Shown: positions 55,786-64,000 of the stretch, in pieces
How positions within the stretch are numbered: position 1 is the stretch's first letter
How the letters are laid out: each line of letters opens with the position of its first letter
The notes under the pieces: generated by a model
What the model was told of the DNA's origin: nothing
Database searches by the model: none
The model's input: only the letters and a program-made list of their open reading frames with translations
Assembly: GCF_019249725.2 (NCBI RefSeq)
Contig: NZ_CP137559.1
Location: 1,221,501-1,285,500, forward strand
DNA: 64,000 bases
Origin: Segatella hominis
GTDB taxonomy: Bacteria > Bacteroidota > Bacteroidia > Bacteroidales > Bacteroidaceae
Reading direction: 5' to 3'
Translations under genes and position numbers: made by a program

Positions 55786-57704
55786 GTATGCTCGGCATGA
55801 GCTTATTCTAATGGGTGCAAGTCCCTAACGAGCCCCAATAGCGGGAATCGTATAGCCAATAGCAAGGGTGTCCATTGCGAGGTGGAATCTGAAAGAAGCT
55901 TGCGGCAAACATCTGACCTAACGCACAGAAACTTCATACAAGGCATTTGACCATGGATGAGATTGCCAAACAAATCAAAGTCCTATAGCTATTCGGAATG
56001 GTTGGTGTAAATGAAGTGGGTATAAGATGGAAAGAATAAGCCCTTATCCGAGGAGGTCTCACGGACATGGCGATTAGTTGCTTTTACGAAAGTCATGGAG
56101 TAAAGCTTGCCGTGAGAAGTCAGCAGATGCCATAGTAGTGGAGTTCTCGATAACACTCCATGAAGGGCAGAACCTATAAATTAAACGATAGTAATTGAAA
56201 CGTACCTTATGAAGGAAAGAATGCAGAAAACATTGGCAGAAGTCAAGGGCTGCCCACAGAAAGATAGGACGGAATCCGAAGGATATGTGGGAGCGCAGAC
56301 CTTCATGTGGATATGTGAAGACAACATCGTGGAAGTACCATTCGATAAGGAACACCTATTGGAGCGCATCATCAGTCCCGATAACTTGCTCAAAGCCTAC
56401 AAGGCAGTGCAGCGTAACAAGGGCTGTAGCGGTATCGACAAGATGTCATGTGAGCAAATGCTCCCTTGGCTCTTGGCTAATAAGGATGTCCTAATCCGTT
56501 CCTTGCTTGACGGTTCATACCGTCCGAACCCAGTTAAAAGGGTAGAGATACCCAAAGACAATGGCAAGATGCGCCTGTTGGGCATCCCCACGGTCATAGA
56601 CCGTCTGGTTCAACAAGCCATCAATCAGACCCTAACCCCCATCTATGAGCGCCAATTCTCTCCAAGAAGCTACGGCTTTCGTCCGAGAAGAGGTTGCCAT
56701 GATGCCCTGAGAAGTGCGCAGAAAATGGTCGATGAAGGCTACATCTATGTGGTTGACCTCGACTTGGAGCGTTTCTTCGACACGGTGAGCCACAGCAAAC
56801 TCATAGAAATCCTCAGCCGCACGATAAAGGATGGCAGGGTAATAAGCCTTATCCACAAATATCTCCGCAGTGGTGTGATGAACAAAGGAATGTTCGAGAC
56901 AAGTGAGGAAGGCACTCCACAAGGAGGACCGTTAAGTCCGCTTTTGAGTAATATCATGCTCAACGAGTTGGACAAGGAACTCACACGTCGAGGTCTCCCT
57001 TTTGTTCGCTACGCCGATGACTCGATGATATTTTGTAAGTCCAAGCGTGCAGCCAAGCGCGTGAAGGAATCCATAACCCGATTCATCGAAGGAAAACTTC
57101 ATCTAAAGGTGAACAGGGATAAGACATTTGTGTCCTATGTGCAAGGTGTGAAATACCTTGGCTACTCCTTTTATGTAATGAAAGGCAAATGCCAACTCAC
57201 TGTGCATCCAAAAGCCAAAGCCAAGATGAAAGCCAAACTCAAGGAGTTGACTTCCCGAAGCAATGGTTGGGGATATGCCAAGAGGAAGCAAAAACTTGAA
57301 GAGTACATAAAGGGTTGGGTAGGTTACTATCACCTTGCCAACATGAAACGTTTTCTCATAGACATGGATGAGTGGCTAAGGCGACGGCTACGTATGTGTA
57401 TATGGAAGTCGTGGAAGAGGGTGAAAACGAGAGTTGCCAACTTGGTAAAGTGCGGTATAGACAAATACCAAGCTTACATGTGGGGCAATAGTCGTTTGGG
57501 TTATTGGCGCATAGCTGGCAGTTATATACTATGTCATGCGATAACCAACGAAAAGTTGAGCATGGCAGGCTATGCTACACTGATGGGTTCATACATCGAA
57601 TGGCACCCAAAAATAGGAACCGCCGTATGCGGAACCGCACGTACGGTGGTGTGAGAGGTCGGAAAACGAAAAGTAGGAGAAAAACTACTTCGTTTTCCTC
57701 CTAC
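55786..57704 (+). mobile_element. Group IIC intron
   Basis: The 5' end GTATGCTCGGCATGAGC follows the conserved GUGYG-CCCGGCAUGGG pattern of bacterial ribozymes, with the conserved GGGTGCAAGTCCC downstream (about 55815). Domain V (57619-57650) is ACCGCCGTATG...GTACGGTGGT, with CGC in place of the AGC triad, which is diagnostic for group IIC. Domain VI (57661-57698) pairs GGAAAACGAA and GTAG with CTACTTCGTTTTCC, leaving a bulged AA for the branch point. The 3' end is probably at CTAC (57704), possibly a few bases later. Insertion behind a terminator is the IIC habit. Confidence 0.88.
56209..57654 (+). CDS. ltrA: Group II intron reverse transcriptase/maturase
   Basis: 481 residues. RT motifs are intact: RLLGIPTVIDRLVQQAI, YGFRPRRGCHDAL, catalytic YADD at 268-271 and the LGYSF motif. 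The maturase (X) domain covers about 330-430, ending GNSRLGYWRIAGS. There is no HNH endonuclease domain, fitting IIC. It is longer than typical IIC proteins (about 420): 30-40 residues extra at the start. The last about 13 codons run into domain V, so the coding frame and the ribozyme core overlap. The frame is intact, so the intron may be active. Confidence 0.92.
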   Translation: MKERMQKTLAEVKGCPQKDRTESEGYVGAQTFMWICEDNIVEVPFDKEHLLERIISPDNLLKAYKAVQRNKGCSGIDKMSCEQMLPWLLANKDVLIRSLLDGSYRPNPVKRVEIPKDNGKMRLLGIPTVIDRLVQQAINQTLTPIYERQFSPRSYGFRPRRGCHDALRSAQKMVDEGYIYVVDLDLERFFDTVSHSKLIEILSRTIKDGRVISLIHKYLRSGVMNKGMFETSEEGTPQGGPLSPLLSNIMLNELDKELTRRGLPFVRYADDSMIFCKSKRAAKRVKESITRFIEGKLHLKVNRDKTFVSYVQGVKYLGYSFYVMKGKCQLTVHPKAKAKMKAKLKELTSRSNGWGYAKRKQKLEEYIKGWVGYYHLANMKRFLIDMDEWLRRRLRMCIWKSWKRVKTRVANLVKCGIDKYQAYMWGNSRLGYWRIAGSYILCHAITNEKLSMAGYATLMGSYIEWHPKIGTAVCGTARTVV

Positions 57705-57773
57705 TCGATTGCAACCTCCAATCTGTCAATGAATATAATAATCCCTTCATTCCTTCATTTTTTGGGATTAAAA

Positions 57774-57805
57774 TTTGGGAGTATAAAAAAATAATAGTAT
57801 TTTTG
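57774..57805 (+). promoter_or_regulatory. Promoter of the small sigma factor
   Basis: TTTG (57774-57777), 20 bp, TATTTTTG (57798-57805), 26 nt upstream of the start. Confidence 0.68.
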
Positions 57806-57831
57806 CCATACGAAACCAAAGAAACAGGATT

Positions 57832-58449
57832 ATGAAAGAAAACAATATAGAAAAATTAGTTGGCGAGAACCTCAACTTCGTGAAATCTGTAGCCAACAAA
57901 TATGTAGGTAAAGGTGTAGAATTCGACGATTTGGTAAGCGAAGGCTACATCGCCATGCTACAAGCTGCCCAGAAGTTTGATGCCGAACGCGGCACCAATT
58001 TCGTAGGTTATGCAGCCCCATTCATCCGCAAGGCTATGGAACAGGCCATCACGCAGCAAAGCGGTGTCTGCCGTGTTCCTAAAAGCGACCGCAAGTTGAT
58101 GACACGTTCTGCAAACAGTGCAGTATCTATTGATGCGCCACTGAGCGAGGGCACTCACTATACCCTACTCGACATCATAATCAACAAAGATGCCCTGATA
58201 GCAGATGAGAGTACTGTTTTCCAACAGATGATGGACGATCTGCAGAACTGCATCGCAACACTGGATGAAAGAGAACAGGAAATCATCAGAAAATTCTATG
58301 GAATAGGCATCGCCCATATCACTTTGGCAGAAATCGCAGAAGATATGAATCTGAAACGGGAAAGAGTAAGACAAATCAGAGACAAGGCGATTCGAAAGAT
58401 TGGGAAAAATGCAAAGACTAAAATTCTCAAAAGTTTCCTGAGAAAATAA
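57832..58449 (+). CDS. Small sigma-70-family factor
   Basis: 205 residues. Region 2 is at about 10-80 (NLNFVKSVANKYVGKGVEFDDLVSEGYIAMLQAAQKFD...GTNFVGYAAPFIRKAMEQAI), with the core-binding and -10 residues. Region 4 is at about 140-200 (LDEREQEIIRKFYGI...TLAEIAEDMNLKRERVRQIRDKAIRKI). Region 1.1 is absent and region 3 reduced, so it is much smaller than RpoD. It is a candidate alternative sigma factor, without an adjacent anti-sigma gene. Confidence 0.85.
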   Translation: MKENNIEKLVGENLNFVKSVANKYVGKGVEFDDLVSEGYIAMLQAAQKFDAERGTNFVGYAAPFIRKAMEQAITQQSGVCRVPKSDRKLMTRSANSAVSIDAPLSEGTHYTLLDIIINKDALIADESTVFQQMMDDLQNCIATLDEREQEIIRKFYGIGIAHITLAEIAEDMNLKRERVRQIRDKAIRKIGKNAKTKILKSFLRK

Positions 58450-58613
58450 TTGCAATCAAAATGAAAGGGATTTAATATATGAGCCTATTACAAAATATAA
58501 TAAGTCCCTTTTTAAAAGGAGGTCTCTAAATCAAATCTCTTAAAAAAGTCCTCTTTAAAAAGCCCCATTAAGAAACAGCCTCTTAAAAATGGGTCTCTAA
58601 ATAAACACAAAGA

Positions 58614-58656
58614 GCCAATTGGTCGTATTTCCATAACTAAAATGCGACCAATTGGC
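58614..58656. terminator. Hairpin between convergent sigma and AraC genes
   Basis: GCCAATTGGTCG (58614-58625) pairs perfectly with CGACCAATTGGC (58645-58656), extended by ATT/AAT. Weak flanking T-runs on both strands. The preceding 58480-58610 contain degraded repeats of GTCTCTAAAT and CTCTTAAAAA; nothing else is visible in this 280-bp gap. Confidence 0.65.
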
Positions 58657-58729
58657 TTTGCCCTTAATAAATATATCATTTATTTGGCACAAGAGCTAAA
58701 TTGGCTCAATTTGTCCCCAAATTTCACTC

Positions 58730-59146
58730 TTACTTAGCGATGTGATCCAAGCGATACTGACGTGGAGTAACACCCAGACGCTTGTAGAAATTAGAGTAGA
58801 AACTCTGGCGAGTGCTGAAACCAGCCATCTCTGCAATATCCTCGATGGTCATATTCAGATAGCGCTTGTCTGTCAAAAGTGACATTGCATCATTCACACG
58901 GTAATCATTTACCAACTCTGGATAGTTCTTGTGGAAACGAGTAGCACAAACAGCAGATACATATCTTGAATTGGTATGCAAATCCTCTGCCAACTTACGT
59001 GTATTATATTCCTTATCCTTGTATTTACCTTCAGTAACTACAATTCTCAAAATCTCATCACGTAAGCGGTCTTTAGTCTCTTCACTCAGAAGCGTTTGGT
59101 AGCGCGCATTCTTTTCTTTCTTTGGGGTAATATTATACTTAGCCAT
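58730..59146 (-). CDS. Stand-alone AraC-type DNA-binding protein
   Basis: 138 residues. The AraC double helix-turn-helix (about 45-135: TRKLAEDLHTNSRYVSAVCATRF and IEDIAEMAGFSTRQSFYSNFYKRLGVTPRQYR) makes up nearly all the protein. There is no sensor or kinase domain. It is a probable regulator responding through level rather than ligand. Promoter at 59190-59221. Confidence 0.85.
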   Translation of the reverse strand: MAKYNITPKKEKNARYQTLLSEETKDRLRDEILRIVVTEGKYKDKEYNTRKLAEDLHTNSRYVSAVCATRFHKNYPELVNDYRVNDAMSLLTDKRYLNMTIEDIAEMAGFSTRQSFYSNFYKRLGVTPRQYRLDHIAK

Positions 59147-59189
59147 AATGTTATGTTGTTAATATCATAAAATTTGTTTGTTTCTTTCG

Positions 59190-59221
59190 CAAAGATAGTC
59201 TTTTTTCGCTAAACATCCAAA
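59190..59221 (-). promoter_or_regulatory. AraC-type gene promoter
   Basis: Minus-strand TTTG (59218-59221), 20 bp, TATCTTTG (59190-59197). Confidence 0.72.
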
Positions 59222-59258
59222 TTTTTTTTACTCTTTTTTGAAATTTAAGTCAAATAAA

Positions 59259-59289
59259 TTGCTTATATGAAAGAAATTGAGTAATTTTG
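59259..59289 (+). promoter_or_regulatory. Candidate promoter of the LTA-synthase-like gene
   Basis: TTG (59259-59261), 20 bp, TAATTTTG (59282-59289). The implied leader to 59464 is about 170 nt, long for this genome, and contains an AT-rich run with a motif copy at 59425. Confidence 0.5.
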
Positions 59290-59424
59290 CAGAAAATACG
59301 AACCATATTATGGCTTGTTGAATATCTAAAAACATATCAATGATGCATGATATACAACATGTGATTACTCAGATATCATCTAAGTATTACACAATCCTAC
59401 ATGTGTATTGATAATTAATATATA

Positions 59425-59442
59425 TATATATAATAATGTGTA
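59425..59442 (+). promoter_or_regulatory. Recurring motif variant in the leader of the sulfatase-fold gene
   Basis: TATATATAATAATGTGTA, 17 of 18 identical to the 14595 copy. It lies within a longer TA repeat, 21 bp upstream of the start, so chance similarity is more likely here than at other sites. Confidence 0.3.
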
Positions 59443-59463
59443 ACAACTACTAAATTTGGCAGA

Positions 59464-61347
59464 ATGAAACAGATTAAGCGTTTTTTCAAGATATATCTCA
59501 TATTGGTAGTGCTGTTTGTGCTGCAGAAGCCATTGTTCATGCTTCTCACTCATACATCAGCAGCCCAGCCTTTGGAAGATTCATTCAGTACTATGCTGGC
59601 CGTCATCTGGCACGGTTTGCAGCTGGACCTCTCCATGGCGGGATACCTTACGGCCATTCCTGCCCTGCTGCTTCTTGCCTCTATCTGGATCAAGGAAGAA
59701 ATCATACGTCCTGTATTCTCCATCTATTTCGGCATCATTGCTGTGTTTATGAGTTTCTGCTTCGTGCTCAACATTGCCCTGTATCCCTATTGGAATTTTC
59801 CTTTGGACAGTACTCCGCTCTTCTATTTCTTCACATCGCCTGCCGATGCCTTTGCCAGTACAAGCATCTGGGTGGACCTGTTAGGATTCATCTGTCTGAT
59901 ACTCTGCGCTGTAGCCATCTGGTTCGTACTCTCGCTGACCATCAGGGAAAAGAAAAAGCGCAGATATGGTTCTTATAGCCGACCATATAGTACATCAAGT
60001 GATTTTGACAGACACCGTGGGCGCACTTCCATCATCATGTTGCTGCTTACAGGCCTGCTATTCCTTCCTATCAGAGGAGGCGTAACGGTTTCTACCGCCA
60101 ATACCGGCAAAGTATATTTCAGCCAGAACAGTTACGTAAACCATTCAGCAGTGAATCCGATGTTCAGTCTGATGGAGTCTCTTGCCCATCAGGAGAATTT
60201 CGCCGAGCAGTATCGCTTTATGGACGAGAAGGAAGCAAATAAGATTTTCGCCACCATGACCAGTCAAAGCGATGAAAACACCTATCCGCTGCTCAAGCCA
60301 GAGGCTATGGGGGGAACACCCGATATACTTCTCGTGATTATGGAAAGCTTCGCCAGCGACCTCATGCCGTCTATGGGAACACAGAAGGATGTGGCTGTAC
60401 AACTGGACTCGATAGCCCACCAGAGCATCCTCTTCACACGGTTCTATGCCAACAGTTTCCGCACCGACAGAGGACTGGTTTCCATTCTGAGCGGTTATCC
60501 GGCACAGCCTACCACCAGCATCATGAGATATCCTGCCAAGACAGCCCATCTGCCTTCCATCGCCAGATCATTGGTTAACCAGCGGCATTATCAGACCTCC
60601 TATTATTATGGAGGAGATGTAGATTTTGCCAACCAGCGTTCCTACCTGATATCACAGGGATTTCAGAAGATTATCTCGGATGCAGATTTCCCAATAGAAG
60701 AAAAACTCAGCAAATGGGGCGTTCACGACCATCTGGTAGCCAACAGAATGATGGATGACATCCGAAAGGAACAGAACGGAGCACCGAGATTCAGGGTTTT
60801 CCAGACCTCCAGCAGTCATGAGCCTTTCGAGGTGCCTTACCACAGACTGAAAGACCAGCGTCTCAATGCCTTCGCTTATACAGACAGTGTGGTGGGAAGC
60901 ATTATACGGCAATATAGCAAACTGCCACGCTGGAAGAACACTATCGTGATTTTGGTGCCAGACCATGTGGGAGCCTATAAAGAGCATCTGGACAATTTCG
61001 ACCGAAGCCGCTATCAGATACCGCTCATCATAGCCGGTGGCGCCATCGCCAAACCGTTGAAGATTAATTTGATAGGAACCCAGCACGACATTGCAGCTAC
61101 ACTCTTAGGACAGTTGGGCATCAAGCACGATGACTTCCTGTTCTCCAAGAACATGCTGAGCGAAGCAACACCGAAATTTGCATTCTTCACTGTGCCGGAC
61201 GCCTTTGGAGTTGTCACGGAAGAAAACTCAATCATCTATGATAACAAGGCAGGGAAAACTGTATATGACAAGGGTAAGAAAGGCTATAACCTGAAACGGG
61301 GGCAGGCCTACCTGCAGAAACTTTACGATGACATCAGCAAAAAATAA
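59464..61347 (+). CDS. LTA-synthase-family membrane sulfatase-fold enzyme
   Basis: 627 residues. Five membrane helices (about 7-25, 40-65, 75-100, 130-150, 190-205) precede an extracytoplasmic alkaline-phosphatase-like domain: DILLVIMESFASDLMP (metal Glu), NSFRTDRGLVSILSGYP with the nucleophile Thr, GGDVDFANQRSYL, TSSSHEPFEVP and LVPDHVG. Family members transfer glycerophosphate, phosphoethanolamine or similar head groups to envelope glycans or lipids. The donor and acceptor here are unknown. It is followed 9 bp later by a PAP2 phosphatase. Confidence 0.88.
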   Translation: MKQIKRFFKIYLILVVLFVLQKPLFMLLTHTSAAQPLEDSFSTMLAVIWHGLQLDLSMAGYLTAIPALLLLASIWIKEEIIRPVFSIYFGIIAVFMSFCFVLNIALYPYWNFPLDSTPLFYFFTSPADAFASTSIWVDLLGFICLILCAVAIWFVLSLTIREKKKRRYGSYSRPYSTSSDFDRHRGRTSIIMLLLTGLLFLPIRGGVTVSTANTGKVYFSQNSYVNHSAVNPMFSLMESLAHQENFAEQYRFMDEKEANKIFATMTSQSDENTYPLLKPEAMGGTPDILLVIMESFASDLMPSMGTQKDVAVQLDSIAHQSILFTRFYANSFRTDRGLVSILSGYPAQPTTSIMRYPAKTAHLPSIARSLVNQRHYQTSYYYGGDVDFANQRSYLISQGFQKIISDADFPIEEKLSKWGVHDHLVANRMMDDIRKEQNGAPRFRVFQTSSSHEPFEVPYHRLKDQRLNAFAYTDSVVGSIIRQYSKLPRWKNTIVILVPDHVGAYKEHLDNFDRSRYQIPLIIAGGAIAKPLKINLIGTQHDIAATLLGQLGIKHDDFLFSKNMLSEATPKFAFFTVPDAFGVVTEENSIIYDNKAGKTVYDKGKKGYNLKRGQAYLQKLYDDISKK

Positions 61348-61356
61348 AACTTAAAC

Positions 61357-62046
61357 ATGGACGGAATCATTAATTATCTGAATCAAATAGACACAAATAT
61401 ATTCCTGTATTTCAATGGTCTCCACAACCATTATTGGGATTACTTCATGACCATGTATTCTGACAGATTTGTCTGGATACCATTCTACGCAAGCTTCCTG
61501 TATGTGATGCTGCGCAATTTCCATATCAAGGAAACAGTTACCTGTCTGCTGGTCATCGTGGCCATTATATTCATCTGCGACCAGACTGCCTCTACCCTCC
61601 TCAAACCGATGGTAGAGCGCATGCGACCAAGCAACCCCGACAATCCGATTTCGCCGATGGTACATGTCGTGTTCGGGTATCGCGGAGGCAGATATGGATT
61701 CCCATCCTCTCATTCAGCTAATGCCTGGAGCATGGCATTCTTTGCTATGTTCCTGGTGAAGCGCACCAAGCTGACGATATTCCTCACCATCTGGGCGCTG
61801 CTGATGAGCTACTCCCGCATCTATCTCGGAGTGCATTATCCAGGCGACCTGTTCGTAGGTATGATTATCGGACTGATTACGGCTACGGCTTCATACTATG
61901 TCTTCCGAAATTTCGCAAGAAACTATACAGATAAGTTTAAACCGAGTGGTATGAAACTCAGATATCAGAGATATCCGATATACACAGGACTTCTTTCCAT
62001 TTGGGTGATGCTGATGGTTAGTGGAATCTTAGCTTACCTCAATTAA
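61357..62046 (+). CDS. PAP2-family lipid phosphatase
   Basis: 229 residues with about six membrane helices. The three PAP2 motifs are complete: KPMVERMRP (KxxxxxxRP), PSSHSANAW (PSGH-type) and SRIYLGVHYPGD (SRxxxxxHxxxD). It dephosphorylates undecaprenyl pyrophosphate or lipid A/phosphatidyl phosphates. The 9-bp gap to the sulfatase-fold gene suggests that the two act on the same lipid carrier. Confidence 0.92.
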   Translation: MDGIINYLNQIDTNIFLYFNGLHNHYWDYFMTMYSDRFVWIPFYASFLYVMLRNFHIKETVTCLLVIVAIIFICDQTASTLLKPMVERMRPSNPDNPISPMVHVVFGYRGGRYGFPSSHSANAWSMAFFAMFLVKRTKLTIFLTIWALLMSYSRIYLGVHYPGDLFVGMIIGLITATASYYVFRNFARNYTDKFKPSGMKLRYQRYPIYTGLLSIWVMLMVSGILAYLN

Positions 62047-62128
62047 GGCAGATCTGAAAGAAAAGGACCAGCTGAAATAGAAGTTAAATTTAAGCAACAA
62101 TAATTTAGTAACACAAAATCTTTAACGT

Positions 62129-62521
62129 ATGAAAAAGTCAATTATGATGGCCCTCTGCATGGCCATGTTGGTATTCGCAGCATCTTGCGGCAACAAAAAG
62201 GCAGAAACAACAGCAGAACCTGCTAAAGTAGAAGTAGAAGTAATCACTGACTCTGCATTCCAGCAGAAGGCTGCAGGTGACTATGCAAGTCTTGACCAGA
62301 AGACAGTCATCACTTTGAACAGCGACTTTACTGTTACCACCAAGAACTACAAGAAGAACTACTACAAGTGGGAGTTCATGGTACAGCCACAGGGTTCTGA
62401 AGCAAACATCATGCTCGCAAGCAAGGGTATGGATACAGATATCAAGGATCAGGCAATCATCGATGTAGAGGAAGGCAAGATCGTAGTTAACAACGAGACA
62501 TTCCGCAAGGCTGCCAAGTAA
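62129..62521 (+). CDS. Small lipoprotein, lipocalin-like
   Basis: 130 residues. The lipobox ends VFAASC (Cys20). The mature part has the alternating beta pattern of small lipocalin-like barrels (DYASLDQKTVITLNSDFTVTTKNYKKNYYKWEFMV). No family recognised with certainty. It lies between PAP2 and ispE on the same strand. Confidence 0.68.
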   Translation: MKKSIMMALCMAMLVFAASCGNKKAETTAEPAKVEVEVITDSAFQQKAAGDYASLDQKTVITLNSDFTVTTKNYKKNYYKWEFMVQPQGSEANIMLASKGMDTDIKDQAIIDVEEGKIVVNNETFRKAAK

Positions 62522-62539
62522 TTTAAAAAGAAATAGCCT

Positions 62540-63379
62540 ATGATTGTTTTTCCATGTGCCAAGATCAACCTTGGCTTGAACATCGTAAGCAAAAGAGAGG
62601 ATGGTTACCATAATCTGGAAACCGTCTTCTATCCCATCCCACTGTATGATGCATTGGAAATCAAATACATGGATGAGAAATTTCCGAGCGATACCGCCTG
62701 CGACCTGAAAGTGACAGGCAATGTTGTGGATTGTGACGAGCAGAAAAATCTGGTGGTAAAGGCTTACCATATTCTGGCAGCCGACTATCAGTTGCCACGC
62801 ATCCATACCCATCTCTACAAGCATATCCCTTCTCAAGCCGGTCTTGGCGGCGGTTCTTCGGATGCAGCCTTCATGATCAGACTTCTCGATGAGCGTTTCC
62901 GTCTCAACATCGGTAATCCGGAAATGGAACGTTATGCAGCCCGACTGGGTGCCGACTGTGCTTTCTTCATCGAAGCAGAACCTGCTTATGCGGAGGGTAT
63001 CGGAGATGTACTGATGCCTGCAGATGGTCCTGATGGCAATCTGCAAGGATACTATCTTTGTGTCGTAAAACCCGACGTCGCTGTAAGTACCAAGGAAGCT
63101 TACAGTGCCATCACCCCGAAGAAACCAGCCAAGAGCTGCCGTGATATCGTGCGTCAACCGATAGAAACCTGGAAAGAAGAACTTGTCAATGATTTCGAGG
63201 AACCTATCTTCAAGATGCATCCGGAGCTGGCAGCCATCAAGCTAAAACTTTACGACCAAGGTGCAGCCTACGCCTCCATGAGCGGTAGCGGAAGTGCCCT
63301 CTATGGCATCTTCAAAGAAGAGCCAAAGGGAATCGAAGAACAGTTTGACGGCATGTTCTGCGAAGTGATGAAACTATAG
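62540..63379 (+). CDS. ispE: 4-diphosphocytidyl-2-C-methyl-D-erythritol kinase
   Basis: 279 residues, GHMP kinase fold. FPCAKINLGLNIVSKREDGYHNL at the start is the IspE signature; the ATP loop is PSQAGLGGGSSDAA, and SGSGSALYGIF closes the fold. It phosphorylates CDP-ME in the MEP isoprenoid pathway. The start is 18 bp after the preceding lipoprotein. Confidence 0.96.
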   Translation: MIVFPCAKINLGLNIVSKREDGYHNLETVFYPIPLYDALEIKYMDEKFPSDTACDLKVTGNVVDCDEQKNLVVKAYHILAADYQLPRIHTHLYKHIPSQAGLGGGSSDAAFMIRLLDERFRLNIGNPEMERYAARLGADCAFFIEAEPAYAEGIGDVLMPADGPDGNLQGYYLCVVKPDVAVSTKEAYSAITPKKPAKSCRDIVRQPIETWKEELVNDFEEPIFKMHPELAAIKLKLYDQGAAYASMSGSGSALYGIFKEEPKGIEEQFDGMFCEVMKL

Positions 63380-63427
63380 CAGAAAGCCGTAATCAGATCA
63401 GTAAAGAAACTCTAAAAGGAAATAAAC

Positions 63428-64000
63428 ATGAATGAAGAAACTCATCAGAAGCTGATGAAGATTAAGCGAAGTTTTCGCCTCTTAATGAGTGGTCCTACCT
63501 CTCAGTCGATGACCCAGAAAGGCTTAGGCTATAAGATCAACTGGGGCGTACCTTTCATAGAACTGAAGAAGATGGCCTTGGAATATGGCAAGGATTATGA
63601 ACTGGCCATTGAACTCTGGAAGGAAGACATCCGTGAATGCAAGATTCTTGCCACCCTCATCATGCCGGCAGAGAAGATGCTGCCAGAGATAACAGATATT
63701 TGGATGGAACAGGTCAAGAGCCAGGAAATGGCAGAGATGCTGGCATTCAATCTTCTGCAGTATGTGGATTATGCTCCTGCCATTGCCTATGAATGGATTG
63801 CCACAGACAAGACGCTTTATGAGATAGCTGGATTCCAACTATTGGCAAGGCTTTTTGCCAACGGACAGGAAGCCAACGAGAGAGGCATCAATGAGTTTCT
63901 CGACCAGGCTGCAGTTGCCTTACAAGGCGATAATATGGGTATCAAGCATGCTGCTGCCAACTGTGTATTGCGCTTTGCTGACCTCGGTGAAGAATACGAG
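63428..64000 (+). CDS. DNA alkylation repair (AlkD-like HEAT) protein, N-terminal part
   Basis: 191 codons from the ATG at 63428 with no stop before the window edge. Helical repeats (KKMALEYGKDYELAIELWKEDIRECKILATLIMP, EIAGFQLLARLFANGQ) match the AlkD/HEAT-like alkylpurine glycosylase family of Bacteroidetes. The catalytic residues cannot be checked because the frame is cut off. The start was read directly from sequence, 48 bp after ispE. Confidence 0.72.
   Translation, partial: MNEETHQKLMKIKRSFRLLMSGPTSQSMTQKGLGYKINWGVPFIELKKMALEYGKDYELAIELWKEDIRECKILATLIMPAEKMLPEITDIWMEQVKSQEMAEMLAFNLLQYVDYAPAIAYEWIATDKTLYEIAGFQLLARLFANGQEANERGINEFLDQAAVALQGDNMGIKHAAANCVLRFADLGEEYE

Overview
The window looks like a chromosomal segment of a Prevotella/Segatella-type gut or oral Bacteroidales bacterium. 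The reasons are: the atp gene order with a short epsilon subunit and a signal-peptide-bearing a subunit; the Bacteroidetes promoter signature (TTTG, about 19-21 bp, TAnnTTTG) in front of many genes; families largely restricted to this phylum (PCMD-domain proteins, DUF4301, DUF4348, lipoprotein TamL, a type IX-secretion-like C-terminal tail); and short Bacteroidetes-style lipoprotein signal peptides. Most of the segment is housekeeping. No rRNA, tRNA, prophage or CRISPR array was seen.

Layout. 1-4.2 kb: 3' portion of the minus-strand ATP synthase operon (atpD, atpC, an AtpI-like gene, atpB, atpE, first codons of atpF). 4.2-8.4 kb: pfkA, an NhaD-type antiporter and a Wzx-like flippase. 8.7-10.5 kb: rpsA. 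10.8-14.4 kb: a three-gene cell-surface cluster (PCMD lipoprotein, beta-barrel, calycin-like/PCMD protein). 14.8-19.1 kb: gdhA, a 23-bp tandem repeat, a small membrane protein, the RNase P RNA gene and a DUF4301 protein. 19.2-24.3 kb: a RelA-like ppGpp synthetase with a degenerate hydrolase site, a YtxH/holin-like envelope cluster, and a SPOR lipoprotein-ruvX-def operon. 24.4-31 kb: a TPR protein, a WalJ-like nuclease, a lipoprotein, TamL and an rRNA/tRNA methyltransferase. 31-37 kb: a membrane protein, hisB, a metallo-hydrolase-murB-DUF4348 operon and pheS. 37-44 kb: NUDIX, dipeptidyl peptidase III, recQ-kdsB-tilS. 43.9-53.6 kb: a truncated pectin-degradation esterase, hisS, fur-purA, the DUF2520-kdsC-maf operon, a TetR regulator and malic enzyme. 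53.6-58.4 kb: an AT-rich accessory-like stretch with a candidate small RNA, exactly phased repeats, perR-rubrerythrin, a group IIC intron sitting directly behind a terminator hairpin, and a small sigma factor. 58.7-64 kb: a stand-alone AraC domain, an LTA-synthase-like sulfatase fold enzyme with PAP2 phosphatase, a lipoprotein, ispE and the start of an AlkD-like protein.

Systems. kdsB, kdsC, the flippase, TamL, murB, PAP2 and the LTA-synthase-like enzyme all serve envelope construction. PerR and a reverse rubrerythrin form a peroxide-defence pair. PfkA, malic enzyme, glutamate dehydrogenase and ATP synthase are core energy and nitrogen metabolism.

The least ordinary signals are non-coding: (1) an 18-bp motif (TATATATAATAAGGTGTA and near variants) at six intergenic sites, three of them 87-110 bp upstream of the promoters of rpsA, gdhA and rnpB; (2) five GTAGACAC boxes at an exact 32-bp period; (3) a 23-bp tandem repeat centred on GCGC dyads; (4) a dispersed 48-bp element at two loci; (5) a promoter-terminator pair with no ORF; (6) a group IIC intron with a CGC domain V triad whose maturase ORF runs into domain V.
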